Part shown: positions 1-4,973 of the stretch, one piece after another
Numbering within the stretch: position 1 is the stretch's first letter
Layout: every line of letters starts with the position of its first letter
The notes under the pieces: generated by a model
The model's input: only the letters and a program-made list of their open reading frames with translations
What the model was told of the DNA's origin: nothing
Database searches by the model: none
NCBI GenBank assembly: GCA_934643435.1
Contig: CAKUCJ010000117.1
Location: forward strand, 1 to 5,146
DNA length: 5,146 bases
Direction: 5' to 3'
Origin: an uncultured Collinsella sp.
Lineage (GTDB): Bacteria > Actinomycetota > Coriobacteriia > Coriobacteriales > Coriobacteriaceae
Position numbers and translations under genes: made by a program

Positions 1-63
1 GTTCTCGTACATGTCGAGCATGCCCTCGAGGTTTGCACCGTCAGCGAACACCTTGATTGCCAT
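1..63 (-). CDS. Transaldolase-family protein, second copy (N-terminus only, cut by window edge)
   Basis: The ATG is at 63-61 on the minus strand and the frame stays open to the window edge, giving 21 residues. They match the N-terminus of the complete transaldolase at 2661-3371 at 19 of 21 positions (differences H/Y and D/E near the end), and the DNA matches at about 54 of 63 bases, so the two genes are paralogs. The start is supported by GGAAGGAA at 72-79 (minus), 8 nt upstream. It includes the strand-1 Asp (Asp8) that acts in Schiff-base chemistry in this family. The gene lies downstream of the EIIC terminator, so it probably has its own promoter. The rest of the protein and its operon are outside the window, so intactness and function cannot be judged. 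Confidence 0.8.
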   Translation of the reverse strand, partial: MAIKVFADGANLEGMLDMYEN

Positions 64-289
64 CTGCCTGATTCCTTCCGTTTGCATAAGGCCGGTAAAC
101 TGCTAAACACTTTACCTATGTTTTTCAAGGCGTGAGCTGCTGGTTTTTTATCTTGTCGGCGAACGGTTTTACGGTTTTACCATTTTTATATCGACACCCC
201 AGCGGCAAAACGTTTTTGCCTTTCATTGCGGTTGACTCCGCTCACGGCGCAGAGGCACCGCTTCACCGGCGTGTTTTCACAATCGCTCC
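64..289 (-). promoter_or_regulatory. Upstream control region of the second transaldolase copy
   Basis: No credible gene lies between the EIIC terminator and the transaldolase start at 63. The stretch is AT-rich toward the gene. Two inverted repeats stand out: GGCAAAA-CGT-TTTTGCC at 204-220 (perfect 7-bp arms) and GGTAAA-N11-TTTACC at 94-116. A minus-strand TATAAA lies at 185-190, with the 204-220 palindrome covering the place where its -35 element would be; no good -35 hexamer is visible. A second weak possibility is TTGAAA (minus, 122-127), with the 94-116 dyad downstream. These look like a promoter with operator sites, but the pairing of elements is inferred by eye. Confidence 0.4.
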
Positions 290-332
290 AAAACAAAAAA
301 GCGGTGACGCCTCATTTGGGACGTCACCGCTT
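290..332 (-). terminator. Rho-independent terminator of the transaldolase-PTS operon
   Basis: Arms AAGCGGTGACG (299-309) and CGTCACCGCTT (322-332) pair perfectly over 11 bp around a 12-nt loop. Read on the minus strand the hairpin is followed by TTTTTTGTTTT (complement of 290-300). It lies 58 nt after the EIIC stop codon at 390-392, so it closes the operon before the next transaldolase gene. Confidence 0.9.
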
Positions 333-389
333 CCGTGTAGGAGCCGGTTATCGGAGCTCCGCCCGATTAGGGCTTAACGTACGCCTGGA

Positions 390-1781
390 TTACTCTTCCT
401 CAACGTGGTTGATCACAGCGCCCTTGGTGTGGATGAAGTTGGGGACAAAGGCGATGATCAGAAGGACAGCAAGAATCGCATAGACACCGGTGGTACCGAA
501 GGCCTCGGCAGCACGGCCGAGCGTAATACCAATGACGGAGAAGTCAAAGTCGCCGAACGTGGTGTTCTTGAAGCCGAAGACATCAAGAACAGGCAGGAGC
601 AGTGCGGGGGCAAAGGTGATGAGCAGGCCGTTGACGAAAGCACCGAGTGCTGCGCCTTTGCGGCCACCGGTAGCATTGCCGTAGATGCCGGCGGTAGCAC
701 CGCAGAAGAAGTGGGGAACCATGCCCGGGATGATGAAGATGCCGAGGGTGGCACCCACGATGAACATACCGACCACGCCACCGATAAAGGAAGCGACAAA
801 GCCGAGGATGACAGCGGTAGGAGCATAGGGGAAGAAGACGGCGCAGTCGACGGCAGGGATGGCGCCAGGGATCAGCTTGTTGGAGATGCCCTGGAAAGCC
901 GGGACCAGGTCGGCAAGGATCATACGGACGCCGTTATAGACGATGGTGACACCGACGGCGAAGGACAGAGCACAGGTCAGGGCGTAAACAATCACGTTGT
1001 CGCCGCCAGCGGTCTCAGCAACAACCGCAGGATCTGCAATGTAGGCAGCAAAAGCAGTCACCAGGTAGAAGAAGGCCATGGTAAGAGCCGTGGAGATGGT
1101 GGTGTCGCGCAGGAAGGCATACTTCTCGGGAACCTCGATCTTCTCGGTGCTGTTCTCCTCGGCGTCCTTGGCAAACAGCGTACCGACCGCAGCGGAGATA
1201 TAGTAGGCAAGCGAGCCGAAGTGACCCATTGCGATCTCGTCGCCATCGGTAACCTTCTCGGTGAAACGCTGGCCGACGGCGGGAAGCATAGCGCTCACGA
1301 GGCCCAGGAACATACCACCCACAATGATAAGCTGGACATCCTCGAAGCCAGATGCCTGCAGAACAGCAGACAGCAGGCAAGCCATGAACATGCTGTGATG
1401 GCCCGTCAGGAAAATGTACTTAAACTTGGTAAAGCGAGCAATGATAATGTTCACGACGTAGCCGAGAATCAGGATCATCATGGTCTGAACGCCAAGGACG
1501 CTCTGAGCCATCGAAACGACGACCTCGTTGTTGGGCACGACGCCGGTGATGTGGAAACCAGTCTCGATGAACGTGCCAAGCGGAGCAAGGTTCTCCTGAA
1601 CAACAGCGGCGCCAGCGGACAGCATGATGTAGCCAAGGATCGGCTTCAGGGTGCCTGTCATCACCTTGTGGGCGGGACGCTTAAGCGCGACAAGGCCCAC
1701 AAAAGCGAACAGACCCATAATCCATGCTGGCTTGGTCAGAATCGATTGGATAAACTCAAGTATGGGAAGGATGACTTGCAT
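390..1781 (-). CDS. PTS ascorbate-type (Ula/SgaT family) EIIC permease
   Basis: This is the membrane channel of a PTS transporter, moving the substrate inward while it is phosphorylated via EIIB. The 463-residue protein is almost the length of E. coli UlaA (465) and is highly hydrophobic throughout, with a charged cytoplasmic loop around 205-227. Family signatures are FLTGHHSM (124-131), TDGDEIAMGH (178-187), GVRMILADL (284-292), GISNKLIPGAIPAVDCA (298-314) and IIPGMVPHFF (350-359), aligning with UlaA TGH, SIGH, GVRMF, LIPGAVLAIDCA and IIPGFIPMFF. The chosen ATG at 1781 has AAGGAAG at 1787-1793, 5 nt upstream; an in-frame GTG at 1826 would add 15 polar residues but lacks a comparable site and overlaps a hairpin. 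Residues just after the TGH and GH histidines differ from UlaA, so the substrate may not be ascorbate. It is the last gene of the operon. Confidence 0.93.
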   Translation of the reverse strand: MQVILPILEFIQSILTKPAWIMGLFAFVGLVALKRPAHKVMTGTLKPILGYIMLSAGAAVVQENLAPLGTFIETGFHITGVVPNNEVVVSMAQSVLGVQTMMILILGYVVNIIIARFTKFKYIFLTGHHSMFMACLLSAVLQASGFEDVQLIIVGGMFLGLVSAMLPAVGQRFTEKVTDGDEIAMGHFGSLAYYISAAVGTLFAKDAEENSTEKIEVPEKYAFLRDTTISTALTMAFFYLVTAFAAYIADPAVVAETAGGDNVIVYALTCALSFAVGVTIVYNGVRMILADLVPAFQGISNKLIPGAIPAVDCAVFFPYAPTAVILGFVASFIGGVVGMFIVGATLGIFIIPGMVPHFFCGATAGIYGNATGGRKGAALGAFVNGLLITFAPALLLPVLDVFGFKNTTFGDFDFSVIGITLGRAAEAFGTTGVYAILAVLLIIAFVPNFIHTKGAVINHVEEE

Positions 1782-1786
1782 CTGGG

Positions 1787-1793
1787 CTTCCTT
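1787..1793 (-). promoter_or_regulatory. Ribosome binding site fixing the EIIC start
   Basis: AAGGAAG on the minus strand, 5 nt before the ATG at 1781-1779. It favours this ATG over the in-frame GTG at 1826-1824. Confidence 0.7.
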
Positions 1794-1805
1794 TCTTTCT
1801 AACGT

Positions 1806-1844
1806 GGGCGCGTTTCCCTCTTCCACAGGGAACCGCCCTTTTTT
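1806..1844 (+). terminator. Hairpin in the EIIB-EIIC spacer with a plus-strand T run
   Basis: Left arm 1806-1819 and right arm AGGGAACCGCCC (1827-1838) form about 12 bp with two one-base bulges around a 7-nt loop. On the plus strand it is followed directly by TTTTTT (1839-1844), the form of an intrinsic terminator that would act on antisense transcripts. On the operon's own (minus) strand the hairpin still forms but has no T run after it, so there it would be a spacer structure just upstream of the EIIC ribosome site. Function is inferred. Confidence 0.45.
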
Positions 1845-1852
1845 GTGCCGCT

Positions 1853-2128
1853 TTAGGCGTTAGCGGCGGCCGCCTTGATCGCCTCGAGGGCGTCTTCGCG
1901 GATCTTCTTCTTGTTCACGTAGCTGCGAACGATCACGACGTTACCGTGAAGCTCGGGGGCGAGCTCCTTAACGGTAATGAACAGATCCGGATTTGCGGAA
2001 GAAGCACCGTTCAGGTCCATAGACTCAACGTCGGCCTTGATGCCCTCCTCCTCACAAAGCTCCTCGACTTTGCCAGCGAGCATCAGGCTAGACCCGATGC
2101 CGTTTCCGCATACGGTGATGATATGCAT
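1853..2128 (-). CDS. PTS ascorbate-type (UlaB/SgaB-like) EIIB component
   Basis: This small cytoplasmic protein takes the phosphate from EIIA on a cysteine and passes it to the sugar bound in EIIC. The 91-residue product opens with a beta strand followed by the phosphocysteine loop VCGNGIGSS (6-14), with Cys7 the predicted phosphorylation site. This matches the CGNGxGSS loop of UlaB and of lactose/ascorbate-type IIB domains, and the length is normal for a free-standing IIB. The start is supported by a long purine-rich site, AGGAGAGGAAGG (2134-2145, minus), 5 nt upstream. The gene lies between EIIA (76-nt gap) and EIIC (71-nt gap to the chosen start); both gaps carry hairpins. The C-terminus ends in an alanine-rich tail. 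Identification as EIIB is firm; the sugar is unknown. Confidence 0.93.
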   Translation of the reverse strand: MHIITVCGNGIGSSLMLAGKVEELCEEEGIKADVESMDLNGASSANPDLFITVKELAPELHGNVVIVRSYVNKKKIREDALEAIKAAAANA

Positions 2129-2151
2129 GGCAACCTTCCTCTCCTACACGT

Positions 2152-2192
2152 GACGGGTTTTCCGTCTATCCAAAAGCGGCGACGCATCGCCG
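2152..2192 (-). promoter_or_regulatory. Paired hairpins in the EIIA-EIIB spacer
   Basis: Two short stem-loops lie in the 76-nt gap. CGGCGA (2177-2182) pairs with TCGCCG (2187-2192) around a 4-nt loop and is followed on the minus strand by CTTTTG, resembling a weak terminator. GACGG (2152-2156) pairs with CCGTC (2162-2166) around GTTTT. They could act as a partial terminator or an mRNA processing/stability site that sets the ratio of PTS subunits. Both are short, so chance is possible. Confidence 0.3.
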
Positions 2193-2204
2193 TGCCATTA
2201 AGGC

Positions 2205-2651
2205 CTAAAAGAATGAACGCATGGTCTCCAAAACCTGCTCGGGCGTATCGCACGCGCTGAGTTTGGCAACGCAGTCCTCGTCCTCGAACATCTGCGAAAG
2301 TTCCGCCAAGCAACCAAGATGAGCCTTGGGATCGGGCGCGCAAATGCCCACGAGCACGTGAACCGGATCGAAATCCTCATGTCCAAATGCGACCGCAGGA
2401 TCAAGCGTGACGATGCAGATTCCCGCTTCGCTCACATTGCCATCGGCCTGAGCGTGGGGCATGGCGATGCCCTCTTCCAAGACCATATAGGGACCAAATT
2501 TGTGAACCGATGAAATCATGGCGTCGACATAGCTCTGGTCGCATTTGCCCGCGTCAACGAGCAGCTTGCCACATGCCCTAATCGCTTCCTCCCAATCGGA
2601 GGCCTGGACATGACAGGCAACAAGCTCTGGTTTAAGAAGATCGGTCAGCAT
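2205..2651 (-). CDS. PTS EIIA component, fructose/mannitol/ascorbate superfamily (EIIA-2 fold)
   Basis: This cytoplasmic phosphocarrier accepts phosphate from HPr on a histidine and donates it to EIIB. The 148-residue protein is the usual length for a single EIIA-2 domain. The active-site region LEEGIAMPHA (58-67) carries the predicted phosphohistidine His66, and PYMVLEEGIAMPHAQ is the typical setting for UlaC/SgaA-like proteins. Later segments VHVLVGICAPDP (97-108) and HLGCLAELSQMF (110-121) fit the core strand and the following helix of the fold. The ATG is 9 nt after the transaldolase stop, and its ribosome site GGGAG overlaps that stop codon (TAGGGAG), so the two genes are probably translationally coupled. 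Only the gene context, not the domain itself, assigns it to an ascorbate-type system. Confidence 0.93.
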   Translation of the reverse strand: MLTDLLKPELVACHVQASDWEEAIRACGKLLVDAGKCDQSYVDAMISSVHKFGPYMVLEEGIAMPHAQADGNVSEAGICIVTLDPAVAFGHEDFDPVHVLVGICAPDPKAHLGCLAELSQMFEDEDCVAKLSACDTPEQVLETMRSFF

Positions 2652-2660
2652 GGCAGCTCC

Positions 2661-3371
2661 CTACTCCTCGGGCAGGATATGAAAACCAAGCGCCTGAATG
2701 TCGCGGGCAAAGCCCTTGACCGTATCAAGCGAGTACTCGAGCAAATCTTTTCCGAAATTCTTGCGCTTGGCAAGAAGGGCATTGGGAACCGTAATGATCT
2801 GGCAACCAACAGACTCTGCCTGGAAGATGTTGAGCACCTCACGCGTGGACGCCCAGAGAACCTCGGCAGCGGGCTTAACGGCAGCCTTCTTTACGGACTC
2901 TGCCATGAGGGGCAGCGGATCAACGCCGGTATCGGCGATACGACCGGCGAAGATGGACAGAATAGAGGGGGTCTCGGCAGAAACGGCATCAACGAACTCG
3001 TCGACCTGCTCGGGCGTGAAGATGGTGGTGACATTCACCTTGATACCATCGGCGGAAAGACGCTTGACCAGCGCGGCGGTGGACTCGCCCTTGGTGTTGA
3101 GCGCCGGGATCTTAACGTAGACGTTGTCCGCCCAAGTTGCAATCTCGCGAGCCTCGGCCTCCATACCCGCCTCGTCGTCGGCAAACACCTCAAAAGAGAC
3201 CGACACATCGGTGATGTGCTCAAGAACCGTCTTGGCAAAAGCGCGGTAGTCAGTCACGCCACCGGCCTTCATAAGGGAAGGATTGGTCGTGAAGCCCTGA
3301 ACGTTGCCATTGTCATGCATGTCAAGCATGCCCTCGAGGTTAGCGCCGTCGGCAAACACCTTGATTGCCAT
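2661..3371 (-). CDS. Transaldolase / fructose-6-phosphate aldolase-like class I aldolase
   Basis: This is a small (236-residue) TIM-barrel Schiff-base aldolase that transfers or releases a dihydroxyacetone unit from ketose phosphates in the cytoplasm. Visible residues are Asp8 (FADGA), Asn30 in TTNPS (28-32), the Schiff-base Lys87 in VYVKIPA (84-90), Thr115, and Arg144 in FAGRIAD (141-147). Against E. coli FsaA, Gln59 is replaced by Glu61, Ala129 by Ser139 and Tyr131 by Phe141; all three are the transaldolase (TalB) type, so transaldolase activity is more likely than free fructose-6-phosphate cleavage. The ATG at 3371 is chosen because AAAGGA (3378-3383, minus) lies 6 nt upstream and the paralog starts identically; a longer in-frame start at 3428 adds 19 poorly conserved residues across the operator boxes. 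It is the first gene of the operon. Confidence 0.93.
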   Translation of the reverse strand: MAIKVFADGANLEGMLDMHDNGNVQGFTTNPSLMKAGGVTDYRAFAKTVLEHITDVSVSFEVFADDEAGMEAEAREIATWADNVYVKIPALNTKGESTAALVKRLSADGIKVNVTTIFTPEQVDEFVDAVSAETPSILSIFAGRIADTGVDPLPLMAESVKKAAVKPAAEVLWASTREVLNIFQAESVGCQIITVPNALLAKRKNFGKDLLEYSLDTVKGFARDIQALGFHILPEE

Positions 3372-3399
3372 GTTCGGTCCTTTCTCATCTATCACTATT

Positions 3400-3477
3400 G
3401 CTATCGAAAGCTTTTTTCTTTGTTTCAAAAGCTTCTCGGCTTTCTTTTATAAACTATTTCAAAAGCTATCGAAAGCT
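3400..3477 (+). repeat. Cluster of four TWTCRAAAGCT direct repeats (candidate operators)
   Basis: The 11-base box occurs in one orientation at 3402-3412 (TATCGAAAGCT), 3423-3433 and 3457-3467 (TTTCAAAAGCT), and 3467-3477 (TATCGAAAGCT). Outer copies extend to a 13-base exact repeat GCTATCGAAAGCT (3400-3412, 3465-3477). Start-to-start spacings are 21, 34 and 10 bases, so two neighbouring pairs are close to whole helical turns apart. They flank the candidate minus-strand promoter and sit next to a divergent DeoR-family gene, the classic place for repressor sites. Copies 1 and 2 also let AAGCTTTT (3409-3416) pair with AAAAGCTT (3427-3434). The binding protein is inferred. Confidence 0.7.
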
Positions 3478-3487
3478 CAATTGTCAA
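3446..3487 (-). promoter_or_regulatory. Candidate promoter of the transaldolase-PTS operon
   Basis: On the minus strand a TATAAA -10 hexamer lies at 3446-3451, giving a start near 3439 and a leader of about 68 nt. The 17-nt-distant -35 position holds only a weak match (TTTCGA) and lies inside repeat box 4. A perfect TTGACA is present at 3482-3487, but 30 nt from TATAAA, too far to pair; the sequences 17-19 nt from it (TTTTGA, TTTGAA, TTGAAA) are poor -10s. Boxes 3 and 4 cover the spacer and -35 region, and boxes 1 and 2 lie in the transcribed leader, so occupancy would block this promoter. Confidence 0.45.
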
Positions 3488-3641
3488 CTTTCCGTGAACG
3501 GTCGATTATCGGGCGTGAACGTATCTCTTTTCGGCAACACTTTCAGAACAAAACTCTTTATAGGCCATTTACGTGCACGCCATCCGCTACTTATGATGTA
3601 AGAACATGCCATATCATTCATTTTGTTCATTCGATTATGCC

Positions 3642-3670
3642 TTGTTCTTTTCATATCGATACGTTATATT
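3642..3670 (+). promoter_or_regulatory. Candidate sigma-70 promoter of the DeoR-family gene
   Basis: TTGTTC (3642-3647) and TATATT (3665-3670) are separated by exactly 17 nt, with the -10 matching the consensus at 5 of 6. Transcription would begin near 3677, the first base of the inverted repeat that follows. Confidence 0.55.
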
Positions 3671-3703
3671 TCGAATACGAAAGGCATTTCTTTTGCCTTT
3701 CGT
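3669..3703 (+). promoter_or_regulatory. Inverted repeat at the deoR-type gene's transcription start (probable autoregulatory operator)
   Basis: ACGAAAGGCA (3677-3686) and TGCCTTTCGT (3694-3703) are perfect 10-bp arms around a 7-nt loop. A partly overlapping element TTTCG-AATA-CGAAA lies at 3669-3682. Both share CGAAAG with two of the operon boxes. The repeat ends 2 nt before AAAAGGAG (3706-3713), so in RNA it would form a stem beside the ribosome site. It may be a repressor site, an RNA structure, or both. Confidence 0.5.
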
Positions 3704-3705
3704 TC

Positions 3706-3713
3706 AAAAGGAG
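3706..3713 (+). promoter_or_regulatory. Ribosome binding site deciding the regulator's start
   Basis: AAAAGGAG lies 6 nt before the ATG at 3720. The same frame is open upstream to 3606 with other start codons, but these lie before the candidate promoter's start point and have no ribosome site. Confidence 0.8.
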
Positions 3714-3719
3714 CGACTC

Positions 3720-4511
3720 ATGGCATCAACTTCAGACCTTTCTCCGGCCGAACGTCAGCGATTTATCATGAACTGGCTGGCCGAAAAGCCAAATATCTCG
3801 GTATCCGACATCGTTCGCCGCTTTTCGGTTTCGGAAGTTACCGCGCGACACGACCTCGTCTCGCTGGAATCGGAAGGCAAATTGCGTCGCGTACGTGGCG
3901 GAGCGGTATCGCTTTCTCGTTCCAATGCCATTTCGTATCCCGAAGAGCGCATCAATGTCCAGGTCGAGGCCAAGGAGGCAATCGCCGCGACCGCGGCAAC
4001 CCTTGTTGACGATGGTGACGTTCTGGTGATTGACATCGGCACCACGGCCTTTTACTTCACTAAAGCCCTCATGGACAAACGCGATATCACCATCATCACC
4101 GGCGATCTTGCCATCGCAAACTATGCCAGCTTTAATCTGCCCAATGCTTCGGTAGTGCTGCTGGGCGGCTCCGTGCGCAAGGGTCACCTCTATCTCGCGG
4201 GCGCGCTGACGCTCGACTGCATGAGTAAGCTTCATGCCGACAAGGCATTTGTGAGCGCGGACGGATTCCATCCCGACCACGGCTTTACCGTCGAGCATGA
4301 CTTCTCGGCCATGATCAAGCGCACGTATCTGACCAACTCAAACCAGGGCTACATGATGGTTGACCAGGGAAAGTTCAACAAGACTAGTTTTTATCAGTCT
4401 GCTCAGATCGATGACCTCGATGGCATCATCGTTGATGGAGACAACGAGGGCATCATGACAGCGGCAATCGAGAGCAGCCGCAGTCATCCCAAGCTCTATT
4501 TTGCAAAATAA
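3720..4511 (+). CDS. DeoR/GlpR-family transcriptional repressor
   Basis: This DNA-binding repressor probably senses a sugar phosphate made by the divergent operon. The 263-residue length is typical of the family. Residues about 8-62 form the winged helix-turn-helix: RQRFIMNWL, then ISVSDIVRRFSVSEVTARHDLVSLESEGKL (26-55) with the VTARHDL recognition helix, then the wing RRVRGGAV (56-63). The rest is the DeoR C-terminal sensor domain, with DIGTTAFYF (105-113) as the phosphate-binding loop, ITGDLAIA (126-133), LLGGSVRKGHLYLAG (147-161), FVSADGFHPDHGFT (177-190) and the terminal VDQGKF (214-219). The start is set by AAAAGGAG at 3706-3713. It is divergent from the transaldolase-PTS operon across 348 nt, so it is the likely regulator of that operon and of itself. 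The ligand is not deducible from sequence. Confidence 0.93.
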   Translation: MASTSDLSPAERQRFIMNWLAEKPNISVSDIVRRFSVSEVTARHDLVSLESEGKLRRVRGGAVSLSRSNAISYPEERINVQVEAKEAIAATAATLVDDGDVLVIDIGTTAFYFTKALMDKRDITIITGDLAIANYASFNLPNASVVLLGGSVRKGHLYLAGALTLDCMSKLHADKAFVSADGFHPDHGFTVEHDFSAMIKRTYLTNSNQGYMMVDQGKFNKTSFYQSAQIDDLDGIIVDGDNEGIMTAAIESSRSHPKLYFAK

Positions 4512-4514
4512 CTC

Positions 4515-4555
4515 AAATGGCCGGTTCGCCCACAGTGAGGGCGAACCGGCCATTT
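4515..4555. terminator. Bidirectional terminator between convergent genes
   Basis: AAATGGCCGGTTCGCCC (4515-4531) pairs perfectly with GGGCGAACCGGCCATTT (4539-4555), 17 bp around a 7-nt loop. It begins 4 nt after the DeoR stop and ends 2 nt before the stop codon of the convergent HAD gene, so it serves both. On the plus strand TTTATTA follows; on the minus strand TTTGAGTTATTTT follows. Both T runs are modest but the stem is very strong. Confidence 0.85.
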
Positions 4556-4556
4556 A

Positions 4557-4973
4557 TTAGATCAAGCCGAAGTGGCGCATGGCAGCAACCGTGCCGTCGT
4601 GCGCGACGTCGTCGGTCACGTAGTCGGCGACTGCCTTGACCTCGGGCATGGCATTGCCCATGGCCACGGCCGTCTCCACGGCGGCGAGCATACCCAGATC
4701 GTTGCCCGAATCGCCAAAGCCAAAGGTGCGCGCATTACCCGCACGACCCAGATACTCCAGTGCCCGCGCAACGCCCACGCCCTTGTCGATGCCCTTGGGG
4801 CTGAGCTCGCGGTTCTGACCGCCGGTGTTGCACAGCTCAAAGTTGCGTTCGATAAAGCCGTCGTCGTTGGCCACGCGCCCCAGGCTAGGTGCATTCAGGC
4901 ACACCTTGCCCACGCGCAAACGACCGTCGACGCGCATCTGGTCCACGTCGTGCGCCACCGAAGCTCTGGGCAA
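4557..4973 (-). pseudogene. Cof-type HAD hydrolase, N-terminally truncated
   Basis: The frame encodes the C-terminal half of a Cof-type haloacid dehalogenase-superfamily phosphatase, a family that usually removes phosphate from sugar phosphates or cofactors and is about 260-270 residues long. From a TTG at 4973 it gives 138 residues. Seen are the motif III region ELSPKGIDKG (56-65, lysines 60 and 64), motif IV FGFGDSGNDLGML (84-96) and AMGNAMPEVKAVADYVT (104-120). The nucleophile motif DxDGT and the Ser/Thr motif II are absent, so this fragment cannot be catalytic alone. A TAG at 4980-4982 closes the frame upstream, the only start there is TTG, and other minus-strand frames up to 5146 carry no HAD motif. 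This suggests a 5' deletion or an insertion; a real short protein of unknown role is less likely. Confidence 0.6.

Noticed and set aside
132..377. Small plus-strand frame of 81 codons upstream of the EIIC terminator
   Set aside because: It runs through the terminator hairpin, has no good ribosome site and shows no recognisable features.
405..1802. Long plus-strand open frame of 465 codons opposite EIIC
   Set aside because: Its product is dominated by Asp, Gly, His and Glu with no fold-like pattern, it lies wholly antisense to a clear permease, and it has no ribosome site. It is a by-product of the codon bias of EIIC.
1782..1826. GTG start at 1826 extending EIIC by 15 residues
   Set aside because: The extension is polar, overlaps the spacer hairpin and has no strong ribosome site; the ATG at 1781 has AAGGAAG at the right distance and matches the UlaA length.
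3372..3428. Upstream start extending the transaldolase by 19 residues
   Set aside because: It would place the operator boxes inside the coding sequence, and the paralog at 1-63 and AAAGGA at 3378-3383 both support the ATG at 3371.
2610..3452. Plus-strand open frame of 280 codons opposite the transaldolase
   Set aside because: It is antisense to a protein with clear active-site motifs, has no family resemblance and runs across the operator boxes; explained by codon bias.
3400..3477. CRISPR-like array
   Set aside because: The repeats are only 11-13 bases, spacings are irregular (10-34) and they lie in a promoter, so operators are the better reading.
3606..3719. Upstream in-frame start extending the regulator by 38 residues
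   Set aside because: It precedes the predicted transcription start and lacks a ribosome site; the extension is not DeoR-like, whereas AAAAGGAG supports 3720.
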